Part shown: piece after piece, positions 48,497 to 57,093 of the stretch
How positions within the stretch are numbered: the stretch's first letter is position 1
How the letters are laid out: each line of letters starts with the position of its first letter
Virus record (IMG/VR): IMGVR_UViG_3300033149_002975
Location: 38,812 to 102,811 of that record
DNA: 64,000 bases
From: a virus
Direction: 5' to 3' (one strand)
The notes under the pieces: model-generated
Told to the model about the DNA's origin: nothing
Database searches by the model: none
What the model saw: the letters and a program-made list of their open reading frames with translations, nothing else
Program-made: the position numbers and the translations under genes

Positions 48497-49573
48497 ATGA
48501 AAAATTCGGAGATAAAAATATTACAGGGATTAATTGAAACCCCATCACCGTCCGGATTTGAAGAAAAAATAGCCGAAATGATTAAGAATGAACTGCTTAA
48601 CTATTTACCAAGAACAAAGGTTAAAATAGATGAACAGAAAAATGTAATTGCAATCATTAAGGGAAAATCCAATAAAACAATAATAATCGATGCACACAGT
48701 GACCAAATTGGATTTATAGTTAATAATATAGACAAAGAGGGTTTTATAAGTTTACAATATATAGGGGGCGGTGATAAATCAATACTTAGTGCTAGAAATT
48801 TAATAATATTGACGGATAAAGGAAAAATAAATGCTGTTGTAAATAGAAAACATTCACATCTAATTGATGATGAAGATGATGAATCAATAGTGGAAATGAA
48901 AGATGTCGTAGTAGATATTGGAATAAGAAAAAAGAGAAGCGTTAAATCGAAAGTAAAAATTGGTGACCCGGTAGTTTATAAACCGCATTTTAGCCATTTA
49001 ACGGAAAGTTATTACTCCGGCTGTGGGTTTGATGATAAATCGGGGTGTTTTATATTAATAGAAACAATAAAAAACATTATAAAATCAAAAATCAAGCCAA
49101 TTCCTACATTAATTTTTACTTTCTCAACACAAGAAGAAGTTGGGGGCAAAAAGTTCAAACCGATTGTTAATAAATACAAACCAAATTTGTTTATAGAAGT
49201 TGACGCGACATTTGCAACCGATTGGAATGATGATGGTGTCTTGGAAAGAGAATCAGGAAATTGCAAACTTGGAGGCGGCATAGTTTTATTCCGTGGTGTA
49301 GATATAGATAAAAAGAGCTTAAAATTAATAACATCAATAGCAAGAAAAAATAGAATAAAAATTCAGTACCAGGCATCAACTGGTGACGGTGGAACAATAA
49401 ATTATTGTGTATCGTCGCTTGAAAATGGAATTAAAACTTTACTTATCGGTATTCCACTAAGAAATATGCATACGCCTGTTGAAATAATCAATTTAAGAGA
49501 TTTGAATTATGGTTCCCAACTTTTAACCAATTTCTTATTGAATAAAAGAATTGATATGATTTTTAATAATTAA
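48497..49573 (+). CDS. M42-family metallopeptidase (aminopeptidase-like)
   Basis: 358 residues, normal length for M42 aminopeptidases. Metal-ligand motifs in order: TIIIDAHSDQIGFIV (His67, Asp69), YYSGCGFDDKSGCFILI (bridging Asp), FTFSTQEEVGGKKF (catalytic Glu-Glu), LFIEVDATFATDW (Asp) and LRNMHTPVEIINLRDL (His). This set is complete. M42 enzymes are large cytoplasmic tetrahedral aminopeptidases or glucanases in cells. A phage copy could recycle host peptides or degrade a host defence peptide; this is inference. Confidence 0.83.
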   Translation: MKNSEIKILQGLIETPSPSGFEEKIAEMIKNELLNYLPRTKVKIDEQKNVIAIIKGKSNKTIIIDAHSDQIGFIVNNIDKEGFISLQYIGGGDKSILSARNLIILTDKGKINAVVNRKHSHLIDDEDDESIVEMKDVVVDIGIRKKRSVKSKVKIGDPVVYKPHFSHLTESYYSGCGFDDKSGCFILIETIKNIIKSKIKPIPTLIFTFSTQEEVGGKKFKPIVNKYKPNLFIEVDATFATDWNDDGVLERESGNCKLGGGIVLFRGVDIDKKSLKLITSIARKNRIKIQYQASTGDGGTINYCVSSLENGIKTLLIGIPLRNMHTPVEIINLRDLNYGSQLLTNFLLNKRIDMIFNN

Positions 49574-49590
49574 ATGTGGAGAATTAACAA

Positions 49591-50658
49591 ATGAATATTA
49601 ATAGACAGGAATTGATTGACAGTCTAGAAATAGTTGAACACGCATTGGGTGATAATAATGATCCAAATGAACAATCAAGAATGGAGCGTCAGAGCTTTAG
49701 ATTTAATGGGACCACAATATATGCAACTAATGGAAGAATGGCCGTCGAAACCCTGTTACCATTTGACGTTGGTGCACAATGCTGTGTCCATGGCAAATCT
49801 TTATTGAATTTTTTAAGAAGTTTGGGAAGTGATAGTGTATCCATAGAATTTGGAAAAAAACAATTGACGGTTTCTGCATCCGGTGTTGAGGGGAAATTTG
49901 TAACTTCTCCTTATAAAGAATACGAACATATCATTAACAAATATAAAAAACCAACAGCGTTAAAAAATCAAGTAAACGAAATATTGTCGGGGATGGAAAA
50001 TTGTAAAAAATTTGTATCGAAAGATAAAACATTAGGTTCATTGTGCGGGGTTAAAATCGATAAAAATTTCATAATAGCAAGTGATAGAACTAGAATAATT
50101 AAATATGAAGTACCATCGGTAATTACTGAATGTGTAATACCAACAGCGTTTATTGATGTTCTGTTAAAATATAAAGACGACATACGTGATATACAAATGA
50201 ACGATATGGGGTTATTGGGATTCTTTGGTGATTCAGCGATTGCAACAGCAATTTATGGTGACGGATACCCAGATTTAAATAAATATTTCCCAAAAGACGA
50301 AGCAAATTCTATTCGTATAATATTTGAAAAACCGGATGAATTTAAAAAAGCATTGGGTAGACACATCGCATTGTTGAAAGACGTTGATCTGTCGGAGAAA
50401 GACACTTGCATTGAAATATCAAATAAAATTTGCAAATTGACAACAACCAGTAAATCTATTGGGACAATAAAAGAATCATTCGAAATTGAAAAAACCGCAA
50501 TTAACACCACAGTAAAATTCTACGTGGACCCATTACTGCTAAAACAATCAATCGGCAATTGTTCCGGGTTTGCATTTTATCTGGAAACGAAACTTATACT
50601 ATTTGTTGATGAAAATTTAAAATGTTTACTGCAAACGAGGAGACCCGTCACAACGTAG
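49591..50658 (+). CDS. Sliding clamp, DnaN-like
   Basis: 355 residues, like DnaN (366). MNINRQELIDSLEIVEHALG, then FRFNGTTIYATNGRMAVETL, the characteristic first strands of a beta-clamp domain; a second domain near GVKIDKNFIIASDRTRIIKY and a third near TVKFYVDPLLLKQSIGNCSG. T4-like phages normally use a gp45-type clamp; here it seems bacterial. Tethers the polymerase encoded next. GGAG ribosome site. Confidence 0.72.
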   Translation: MNINRQELIDSLEIVEHALGDNNDPNEQSRMERQSFRFNGTTIYATNGRMAVETLLPFDVGAQCCVHGKSLLNFLRSLGSDSVSIEFGKKQLTVSASGVEGKFVTSPYKEYEHIINKYKKPTALKNQVNEILSGMENCKKFVSKDKTLGSLCGVKIDKNFIIASDRTRIIKYEVPSVITECVIPTAFIDVLLKYKDDIRDIQMNDMGLLGFFGDSAIATAIYGDGYPDLNKYFPKDEANSIRIIFEKPDEFKKALGRHIALLKDVDLSEKDTCIEISNKICKLTTTSKSIGTIKESFEIEKTAINTTVKFYVDPLLLKQSIGNCSGFAFYLETKLILFVDENLKCLLQTRRPVTT

Positions 50659-50667
50659 GAAAATAAT

Positions 50668-50892
50668 ATGCAATTAAGTCCTGGAATTTATCACAAAGTT
50701 AAATGCGTTGATACGTTTAGTCCTGATATGCACATACAACAATTGTCAGATATTGAGATTGCGTGTCAAATAGCAAACAAAAAGGCAAAAAAGGGGGTGA
50801 AAATCATATGTTATTATGAAGATATAAGATGTGGGTTACAATTAATGGGCTTAAAAATCAATTGTAGTGATTGTCCATTTAGGAAATCATAA
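50668..50892 (+). CDS. Small Cys-rich hypothetical protein
   Basis: 74 residues between the clamp and polymerase genes; stop and next ATG share a base. Contains YHKVKCVDTFSPDMHIQQLS and a C-terminal KINCSDCPFRKS. May bind metal. Function unknown; possibly a replication accessory by position. Confidence 0.55.
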   Translation: MQLSPGIYHKVKCVDTFSPDMHIQQLSDIEIACQIANKKAKKGVKIICYYEDIRCGLQLMGLKINCSDCPFRKS

Positions 50893-53459
50893 TGAATGAA
50901 CAAGGTACATTTTTTATTGGGGATATTGCAGAGATAACTGGTTCATCAAAAATCGGAAAACGCAGTCGTACTAGACATTCGACGAAAAAATCCGAACCAA
51001 AAATATTTGATTGCGAAACTTGCGGTCTGTATAAATCTTGCAAATCACCAAAAATCACTAAATTTGGAAAAGGTGAAAGATCCATATTATTTGTGGGTCT
51101 TTGTCCGGGTAGACAGGAAGATAATTCAAGACCCCCTACACCATTTGTTGGTGCTTCCGGTAATTTCTTGAGTAAAAATTGTGAATTGTGTGGTATTGAT
51201 TTATACAACGATTGTTGGAGAACGAATATCGTAGAATGCTATCCTGGAAGAGATGCCAGGGGCAGGGACAAAAAACCAACTAATACACAAATAAAATGCT
51301 GTTCACAAAATATCCAAAGAGAAATTGAGGAATGCAGACCACAATTGATTATTTGTCTTGGGACGGAAGCCACGAAAGCTATATTGAAAACTACTGCGAT
51401 TTCCTCACCAAATGTTACACAACTTCACGGAAAAGTTTTCCCATACCACAAATTGAATTGCTGGGTCGGTGTTTTATATCACCCATCTTATTTTTTACAC
51501 AAAAAGAATAATGATGATGGAGTGTCCAGCGAATTAATATTTACTTACGATTTAGCAAACATTTTGGGGGTCTTGGATTTACCATTACCAAAACCATTTA
51601 CAAATGAGAATAATGAATTTGTTACGAATGTTGACGAAGCATTAAAAATTTTTGATAAATTTTCGAAATCAGAAGATGTAGTAGCATTTGATTATGAATG
51701 CACAAGCTTGTCACCACTAACACCGGGTGCAAGAATTATTAATATATCATTATCTAATGATAAAAATAAAGGTTATTATATACCAATAGACCTAAAAGAT
51801 AACATCACCAACAAATATTTTTGGAATGATATTGATAGGCAAAAAATCAAAGAAGCTCTGAAAAGTTTTATAACAAGTGATTCACCAAAGACAATCCAAA
51901 ATTATCAGATGGAGGAATTGTGGAGCAGGGTAGTTCTTAACGTATCAATAAATCATTTTGTCCACGACACGATGATTTCCAATCACGTAATAAATAATAA
52001 AACCGGTACAAATAATTTAGCATTTCAAGCATATGAATTTAATGGTCAGGAATATAAAAACGAAATTAATATAGAAAAAATTGAAGAATGTGATATAGAA
52101 AAACAAGTTAATTATGCGTGTTTTGACAGCCGTCATACAATAGCTGCTTATCATGATCAACACAAACAATTAAAGTCCGATAAAAAATTAGCGGCTTTTA
52201 ATGAAATGTTTACCCGCAGTTTACCAACATTGGTTAATTTGAAAGAACGTGGAATAAGAGTCTCCGTGGAAGCTTTGGACGACGTTGAATCAAAATTTAC
52301 TAGAAAATTAAATGAAAAATTAGCAGCTATACGGCAAAACGAGCAAGTGCGGAAATTTGAAAAAGATACTGGAACAACATTCAATCCAAATTCACCAAAA
52401 CAATGGAATAAAATATTATACGGTGGGTATAAATTACCACCAATATTAACTGACGCCGGTAATGAATCAACGAGCAATGAAGCATTGGAAATTATATTGA
52501 CAAAAACTGGCAATCCGGAAGTCAAAGAATTGTTGGGGCACTTATTTAGGTATAGAAAATATGTAGATGTTATAAAAAAAGTTGCTTCTAAACCATCTGA
52601 AAATTCAAAGCAAATTGGTTTGTTTAGAAGATTAATATATCCAGATGGGAAAATTCACCCAACGACAAATCTTCATACAGTGCCTACCTATCGCTCATCG
52701 GTGACTAATCCACCAACACAAAATATGTATAAACACGACGCAGAGTGTAGAGAAGTCCGTCGATGTTTTATTCCGGAACCCGGACATGTTTTATTAGAGG
52801 GTGATTATAAAGCCCACGAAGCACGAAATATAGGAATGGCATCTGGTGATGTAGAATTAATTAGACAAACCGTGGCAAAAATTGATATTCATAAAAAATG
52901 GGCGGGAAAAATTTATAATGTACCAATAGATAAAGTATCAAAGGATCAAAAGTGGTTAGGCAAAAACGGGTTTGTATTTCCATCAATTTATGGATCAAAA
53001 CCACCGGCAATTTCTAAACATTTAGGTGTTTCCAAAGATTTAATTAGTAGATTACAGGAAGAATTATGGGCTGAGTTTTCTGGTGTTCACGAATGGCAAA
53101 AACGGCTGATAAAATTCTACAATGAAAACGGATATGTCGAAGGTTTAACAGGTTACAGATGTTATGGACCGTTGACTGCATATCAAATTTTCAATTTTCC
53201 CATACAAGGGGGAAGCTTTCACATATTATTAGATTCAATGGTTGAACTTGATAATTATTTAATAAATAATGGATTTAAAAGTCGAATAATCAATGAATGC
53301 CACGATGCAATAATTATAGACACGGACCCGGAAGAAATAGATGACGTGGTGGCTGCCGGTACTGAAATAATGACAAGGAAACGATGGCCGTGGATGACAG
53401 TCCCTCTCGATGTGTCGTGGGAGTGTGGACCAAATTACTTTGAAATGAAAGAAATATAA
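50892..53459 (+). CDS. Family A DNA polymerase fused to a family-4-like uracil-DNA glycosylase
   Basis: 855 residues. Residues 35-215 resemble an iron-sulfur UDG: CETCGLYKSC near 41, ILFVGLCPGRQEDNS near 66, PFVGASGNFL, ECYPGRDARGRD, PQLIICLGTEA and VGVLYHPSYFL near 190. Residues 240-410 are a 3'-5' exonuclease (VVAFDYECTSLSP with Asp and Glu near 266, ACFDSRHTIAAY as the late Asp). The remainder is PolA: RSSVTNPPTQNM, motif A LLEGDYKAHEARNIG (635), motif B KWLGKNGFVFPSIYG (684-698), motif C NECHDAIIIDTD (801). Motif A departs from DYSQIELR, motif C reads HDA rather than HDE, and motif B lacks a clear O-helix Arg. Confidence 0.85.
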   Translation: MNEQGTFFIGDIAEITGSSKIGKRSRTRHSTKKSEPKIFDCETCGLYKSCKSPKITKFGKGERSILFVGLCPGRQEDNSRPPTPFVGASGNFLSKNCELCGIDLYNDCWRTNIVECYPGRDARGRDKKPTNTQIKCCSQNIQREIEECRPQLIICLGTEATKAILKTTAISSPNVTQLHGKVFPYHKLNCWVGVLYHPSYFLHKKNNDDGVSSELIFTYDLANILGVLDLPLPKPFTNENNEFVTNVDEALKIFDKFSKSEDVVAFDYECTSLSPLTPGARIINISLSNDKNKGYYIPIDLKDNITNKYFWNDIDRQKIKEALKSFITSDSPKTIQNYQMEELWSRVVLNVSINHFVHDTMISNHVINNKTGTNNLAFQAYEFNGQEYKNEINIEKIEECDIEKQVNYACFDSRHTIAAYHDQHKQLKSDKKLAAFNEMFTRSLPTLVNLKERGIRVSVEALDDVESKFTRKLNEKLAAIRQNEQVRKFEKDTGTTFNPNSPKQWNKILYGGYKLPPILTDAGNESTSNEALEIILTKTGNPEVKELLGHLFRYRKYVDVIKKVASKPSENSKQIGLFRRLIYPDGKIHPTTNLHTVPTYRSSVTNPPTQNMYKHDAECREVRRCFIPEPGHVLLEGDYKAHEARNIGMASGDVELIRQTVAKIDIHKKWAGKIYNVPIDKVSKDQKWLGKNGFVFPSIYGSKPPAISKHLGVSKDLISRLQEELWAEFSGVHEWQKRLIKFYNENGYVEGLTGYRCYGPLTAYQIFNFPIQGGSFHILLDSMVELDNYLINNGFKSRIINECHDAIIIDTDPEEIDDVVAAGTEIMTRKRWPWMTVPLDVSWECGPNYFEMKEI

Positions 53460-53492
53460 TTTAAATAAATTTTTACAAAGGAAATCATAGTT

Positions 53493-53903
53493 GTGAAAAA
53501 AATTGTTATATGGGTTTGCGAAGATGATAAATCTCTTTGGGAGTACCAAAGAGAAGTTATAAAGGAAGAATTTCCTAAAGCAAGAGTAAAGTTTTTCCTT
53601 AATGCCGGATACGCTGCAAGAGAAACTGGAAGTCCCGATTTTATACTTATAGATGTTGGTGGCTTAATGAGTTTAGGTTGTGATGTAGTTTTTCTAACAA
53701 GAGCTAATATAGAGGGTTTAGCTGATTTACATCCGGGGACTATTTTTATTATAAATTCGGCAATAGGTATATATGCAAAAGACGTTTATGATGAATTAAA
53801 ACCAGAAATTAAAGCCGTATCAAAGTGGTGTGATGGTTGTAATATGGATGAAAAAATTCTTAATACAATAAAAGAATACTTGGGAGGTGGAACCCACGAA
53901 TAA
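53493..53903 (+). CDS. Receiver-domain-like protein without output domain
   Basis: 136 residues, GTG start 18 bases after AAAGGA. KKIVIWVCEDDKSLWEYQRE opens like a response-regulator receiver (acidic pair), SPDFILIDVGGLMSLGCD gives the phospho-Asp near residue 53, and PGTIFIINSAIGIYAKDVYD is the later strand. C-terminus ends KWCDGCNMDEKILNTIKEYL. Stand-alone receivers in phages may act as decoys or as cyclic-phosphate enzymes; unlike the 36594 protein, no HSAN motif is seen. Confidence 0.5.
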   Translation: MKKIVIWVCEDDKSLWEYQREVIKEEFPKARVKFFLNAGYAARETGSPDFILIDVGGLMSLGCDVVFLTRANIEGLADLHPGTIFIINSAIGIYAKDVYDELKPEIKAVSKWCDGCNMDEKILNTIKEYLGGGTHE

Positions 53904-53919
53904 AGTGTTAGAAATACCC

Positions 53920-53933
53920 AAACGTATAATTAA
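53920..53933 (+). promoter_or_regulatory. AAACGTATAATTAA promoter motif (third copy)
   Basis: TATAAT at 53925-53930, about 40 bp before the clamp-loader ATG at 53971. The same 14-mer is at 33510 and 35484, all on the plus strand in intergenic gaps. No conserved -35 was seen. Confidence 0.6.
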
Positions 53934-53970
53934 AGTAGCGGGGTGGTATTAAGATATATAGGGGTTTAAT

Positions 53971-54918
53971 ATGTTATACCAAAAAGTTCGCCCAAAAAAT
54001 TTGGATGATATAATTGGCAACAACACGACAATGTCCGCCATTAAATCAATGTTGGTATCAAGTGAGAAACCGCACGTTATATTGATAAAAGGACCGACGG
54101 GTTGTGGAAAGACCACTGTTGCAAGAATACTAGCAACGAAATTTGATTGTAAACCAGAAAATATATTAGAATATAACGCTGCCAATACGCGTGGTATAGA
54201 TACAATTAGAGAGATATCAAATGGGTCGTACACGTTTGGTATTGGTGGTGGCAATAAAACTTATCTAATTGATGAATGTCACCAATTAACAAAAGAATCA
54301 CAAGAAGCAATGTTAAAAATTCTTGAGGATTGTTCAGAACACTGTTATTATATATTATTAACAACAAATCCAAACAACATAATAAAAACTGTTCGCAATC
54401 GGTGTACTGAATATGAGTTAAATAAATTAACAGAAAAAGAAATTAAAACTTTATTAAACAATGTTTGTAAATCGGAAAAATTGGAAATTGACCAAGATTT
54501 AATAGAAGCGATAGCTTGTACGTGCGATGGTTCACCAAGGGCGGCGTTAGTTTCTTTGGAACAAATAATTGGCGTGGAAAATATTGATGAAGCTTTGGAA
54601 TTATTGGTTAAAGGGACGATAAAAGACGCAAACATTTTAGATTTATGTAAATTATTAATAATGGATCCAGAATTACGATTCAAAAGGTGGCAAAAAATTA
54701 TTCAAACGTTCAATGAAATAAAAGTTGAACCAGAAGTAATAAGAAAAAGTATTATGACGTTCATATATAACAAATTGGTAAGGTGTAATAAGATTGAAGT
54801 AGCTATGGATTATGAATATTTGTTACATATATTTAATGTCTCTACATTTTATGGAGGTAAACCAGCATTGGGTGCATTAATTGCAAGAGCTTGCCTTAAT
54901 AAATCAAAGAAAATATAA
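53971..54918 (+). CDS. Clamp-loader AAA+ ATPase (DnaX/RFC-like)
   Basis: 315 residues. MLYQKVRPKNLDDIIGNNTT is the usual RFC/DnaX opening. VILIKGPTGCGKTTVARILA is Walker A, KTYLIDECHQLTKESQEAML Walker B (DECH), YYILLTTNPNNIIKTV sensor 1 and KTVRNRCTEYELNKL the SRC-like arginine finger. GSPRAALVSLEQI is the sensor 2 box. The C-terminal collar is short. Loads the DnaN-like clamp (49591) on DNA. No second clamp-loader subunit was found, so it may work as a homomer. Confidence 0.87.
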   Translation: MLYQKVRPKNLDDIIGNNTTMSAIKSMLVSSEKPHVILIKGPTGCGKTTVARILATKFDCKPENILEYNAANTRGIDTIREISNGSYTFGIGGGNKTYLIDECHQLTKESQEAMLKILEDCSEHCYYILLTTNPNNIIKTVRNRCTEYELNKLTEKEIKTLLNNVCKSEKLEIDQDLIEAIACTCDGSPRAALVSLEQIIGVENIDEALELLVKGTIKDANILDLCKLLIMDPELRFKRWQKIIQTFNEIKVEPEVIRKSIMTFIYNKLVRCNKIEVAMDYEYLLHIFNVSTFYGGKPALGALIARACLNKSKKI

Positions 54919-54931
54919 AAAGGGGTTAATT

Positions 54932-55477
54932 ATGCCATACATTAAATCAGAAAAAAGACTTGAGTATGATAAAATAGTTAATAATTTAATTGATTTATGT
55001 GTTAGTCCATTCAAGGTATCACGTCATAATAAATCAATAGACGTGGAGGTAGAAAACGCTGTTAATTTATTGAATAAATACACCATTGTTGCTAATTATA
55101 CAGATAGTTGGAAAGGTGAACTAAATTATTTGATAAGCAAATTTATTCACGAATTAATAAGAGTTAACGGATTGAGATACCATGTATTAAATGATATCAT
55201 TGGGATGTTAGTTGGTTGTCAGTCCAATTTAGGTGCATTGTATTGGCGTGTTCCAAATGGATGGAAAAACGTATTTATATTGTTTATCACTCGTCTAATA
55301 CGTAATATAATTCCACAGGGTGATTTGTTGACAGTTAGTAATGAATTAAGGGGTGTTCTTGAATGTGTAAAATTAGAAATGTATCGTACAGTAGCTGCTA
55401 ATTATGAAGACAAGAAACGTTGGGAAAATGGTTCGGTTTCAAAAATAGACGATATATCAAGGGATAGAATGCGGTAA
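54932..55477 (+). CDS. Conserved phage protein (DUF6899-like)
   Basis: 181 residues from ATG 54932 (AAAAGGGG upstream); the frame extends into the clamp loader but that start is unlikely. MPYIKSEKRLEYDKIVNNLI, ELNYLISKFIHELIRVN, LNDIIGMLVGCQSNLGALYW and ELRGVLECVKLEMYRTVAAN, then YEDKKRWENGSV, match a conserved phage family of unknown function usually found among replication genes. Confidence 0.65.
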   Translation: MPYIKSEKRLEYDKIVNNLIDLCVSPFKVSRHNKSIDVEVENAVNLLNKYTIVANYTDSWKGELNYLISKFIHELIRVNGLRYHVLNDIIGMLVGCQSNLGALYWRVPNGWKNVFILFITRLIRNIIPQGDLLTVSNELRGVLECVKLEMYRTVAANYEDKKRWENGSVSKIDDISRDRMR

Positions 55478-55534
55478 TGAACAACAAGAATGTTGAAAAA
55501 TTAACAAAATAACAAATTTAATAAGGGGTTAAAA

Positions 55535-56446
55535 ATGGGTAGTGAAAGAGCACAAGCAATGGTAAATGAAGCAAAAAATCCTTATGGAAAGCCAAGATGG
55601 TTGTACGTAGATCGGGATGAATTGGAAAGACTGGGCATTACGGAATTTAGAGCTGCGGTTGGTGACAATATAATAAGGATTATTCCACCGTCAGATCCAC
55701 GTACGCCGTGGGCAAAGCGTATATTTATTCATCGAAATATTGGAGCCAACAATTCAACATTTCTTTGCTTGGATAAGATGTTCAATAAGCCGTGTCCAAT
55801 TTGCGAATATGTTCAAAAATTAAAAGACGAAGACACGGATAGAGACACATTGTCGGCACTTTGGCCAAAACTCAGACACCTGATATTTCTCTATGATGTA
55901 ACCAGCCAACAAGAAGAAGAAAAGGGTCTTAGATGGTGGAACGCTCCAGCGTCAAAATCTTGCGCAATAGTTGAAAATATTGTTGCATTATCAAAAGATC
56001 CAAAAACCGGGGCACCATTGGATGTTTCAGATCCTGAGACAGGAATGGACATTAAATTTGTAAGAAAGGGTACTGATAGACAAACCACTTATATGGGTTA
56101 TCAATTAATAGAAAATGGTGCAATACCCAAAGAGTGGTACGAAAGTGTTCCAACATTTGAAAGCGTACTGGATATTCCAACTTATGAAGAAATGTATAAA
56201 GAATTACACGGTGTTTTACCGGAGAATGATGTAAAATCGCCTACTGGTGTTGATGAAAAAGAAACACCAGTTAATATACAACAGGAAACAGAACAACCAA
56301 CAGCACAGGAAACGAGGACAAGGCGATCATATAGAAGTGTTAATCAACAGGTAAACTCATCGGAGGATTCAAATATCGAACAATCAATTAATCAAAGACT
56401 TGAAGAAATAAAGAGAAGGCGTGCAGCAAGGGTTGACGGGGAATAA
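55535..56446 (+). CDS. Single-stranded DNA-binding protein, gp32-like
   Basis: 303 residues. FRAAVGDNIIRIIPPSDPRT, IFIHRNIGANNSTFLCLDKM and NKPCPICEYVQKLKDEDTDR (Cys pair, zinc-type knuckle) followed by HLIFLYDVTSQQEEEKGLRW are typical of the OB core in T4-like gp32 proteins. The C-terminal 80 residues are flexible and glutamine-rich and end KRRRAARVDGE; no strongly acidic tail is present, which differs from most SSBs. Located just before recombination genes. Confidence 0.72.
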   Translation: MGSERAQAMVNEAKNPYGKPRWLYVDRDELERLGITEFRAAVGDNIIRIIPPSDPRTPWAKRIFIHRNIGANNSTFLCLDKMFNKPCPICEYVQKLKDEDTDRDTLSALWPKLRHLIFLYDVTSQQEEEKGLRWWNAPASKSCAIVENIVALSKDPKTGAPLDVSDPETGMDIKFVRKGTDRQTTYMGYQLIENGAIPKEWYESVPTFESVLDIPTYEEMYKELHGVLPENDVKSPTGVDEKETPVNIQQETEQPTAQETRTRRSYRSVNQQVNSSEDSNIEQSINQRLEEIKRRRAARVDGE

Positions 56447-56486
56447 ATTAAATTTAGAATAAAACCAAACATTGGAGATTAAACAA

Positions 56487-57029
56487 ATGGTCGATCAAGG
56501 AATGCTTCAAGAAATAAAAGATAAGTTGGAAACTTTTAGACAGCAATTACCAATAAATCAATTTCAATTGGAACTTGCTTGTATTGATCAGCCGGTATTG
56601 TATGACGAAGTCGGTCAATTGGTAACTGAATGGCGATCTATGGAAAAAATGGCAAATGATAAATTATCATTTATCCACGCAGACCAATCCGCAAGAATTC
56701 GTACTTCACCCGAAAAATATGGGGTGACAAAAATTACTGAAGGTTCTGTAGAATCAGCTATTCTATTGACCAGAGAGTATCAGGAAGCCGTAAAAGATAA
56801 AACAGAGATTGAAAAAATCGTTGGTTATCTGAAAACTTTGCAAACAGCCTTGGATCACAGAAAATCAGAACTAAACAATTTAGTTCAATTGTGGGTTCAT
56901 AATTATTACAGCAAATTGCAAGATATGGATATTGAAAGAAAAACCGTTGGTGAAATAACGGAACAACAAATTGTTCAGGAAAGAATTAAAAATGCTAAAA
57001 GGCGTAATGAAGAGGCAGAAACCAAATAA
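56487..57029 (+). CDS. Helical recombination-accessory-like protein
   Basis: 180 residues from ATG 56487 (GGAG upstream; TTG at 56472 possible). Predicted coiled helices: MLQEIKDKLETFRQQLPINQ, LVTEWRSMEKMANDKLSFIH, SELNNLVQLWVHNYYSKLQD. This architecture and its place directly before RecA suggest a mediator or nuclease-associated partner, comparable to phage proteins seen just before UvsX-like genes. No motif proves it. Confidence 0.45.
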   Translation: MVDQGMLQEIKDKLETFRQQLPINQFQLELACIDQPVLYDEVGQLVTEWRSMEKMANDKLSFIHADQSARIRTSPEKYGVTKITEGSVESAILLTREYQEAVKDKTEIEKIVGYLKTLQTALDHRKSELNNLVQLWVHNYYSKLQDMDIERKTVGEITEQQIVQERIKNAKRRNEEAETK

Positions 57030-57093
57030 AAATATCTGCAAATACTGAAAATCCACGCAAAGACCTGGATAGAATAAAATAAAGGAAAAGATA

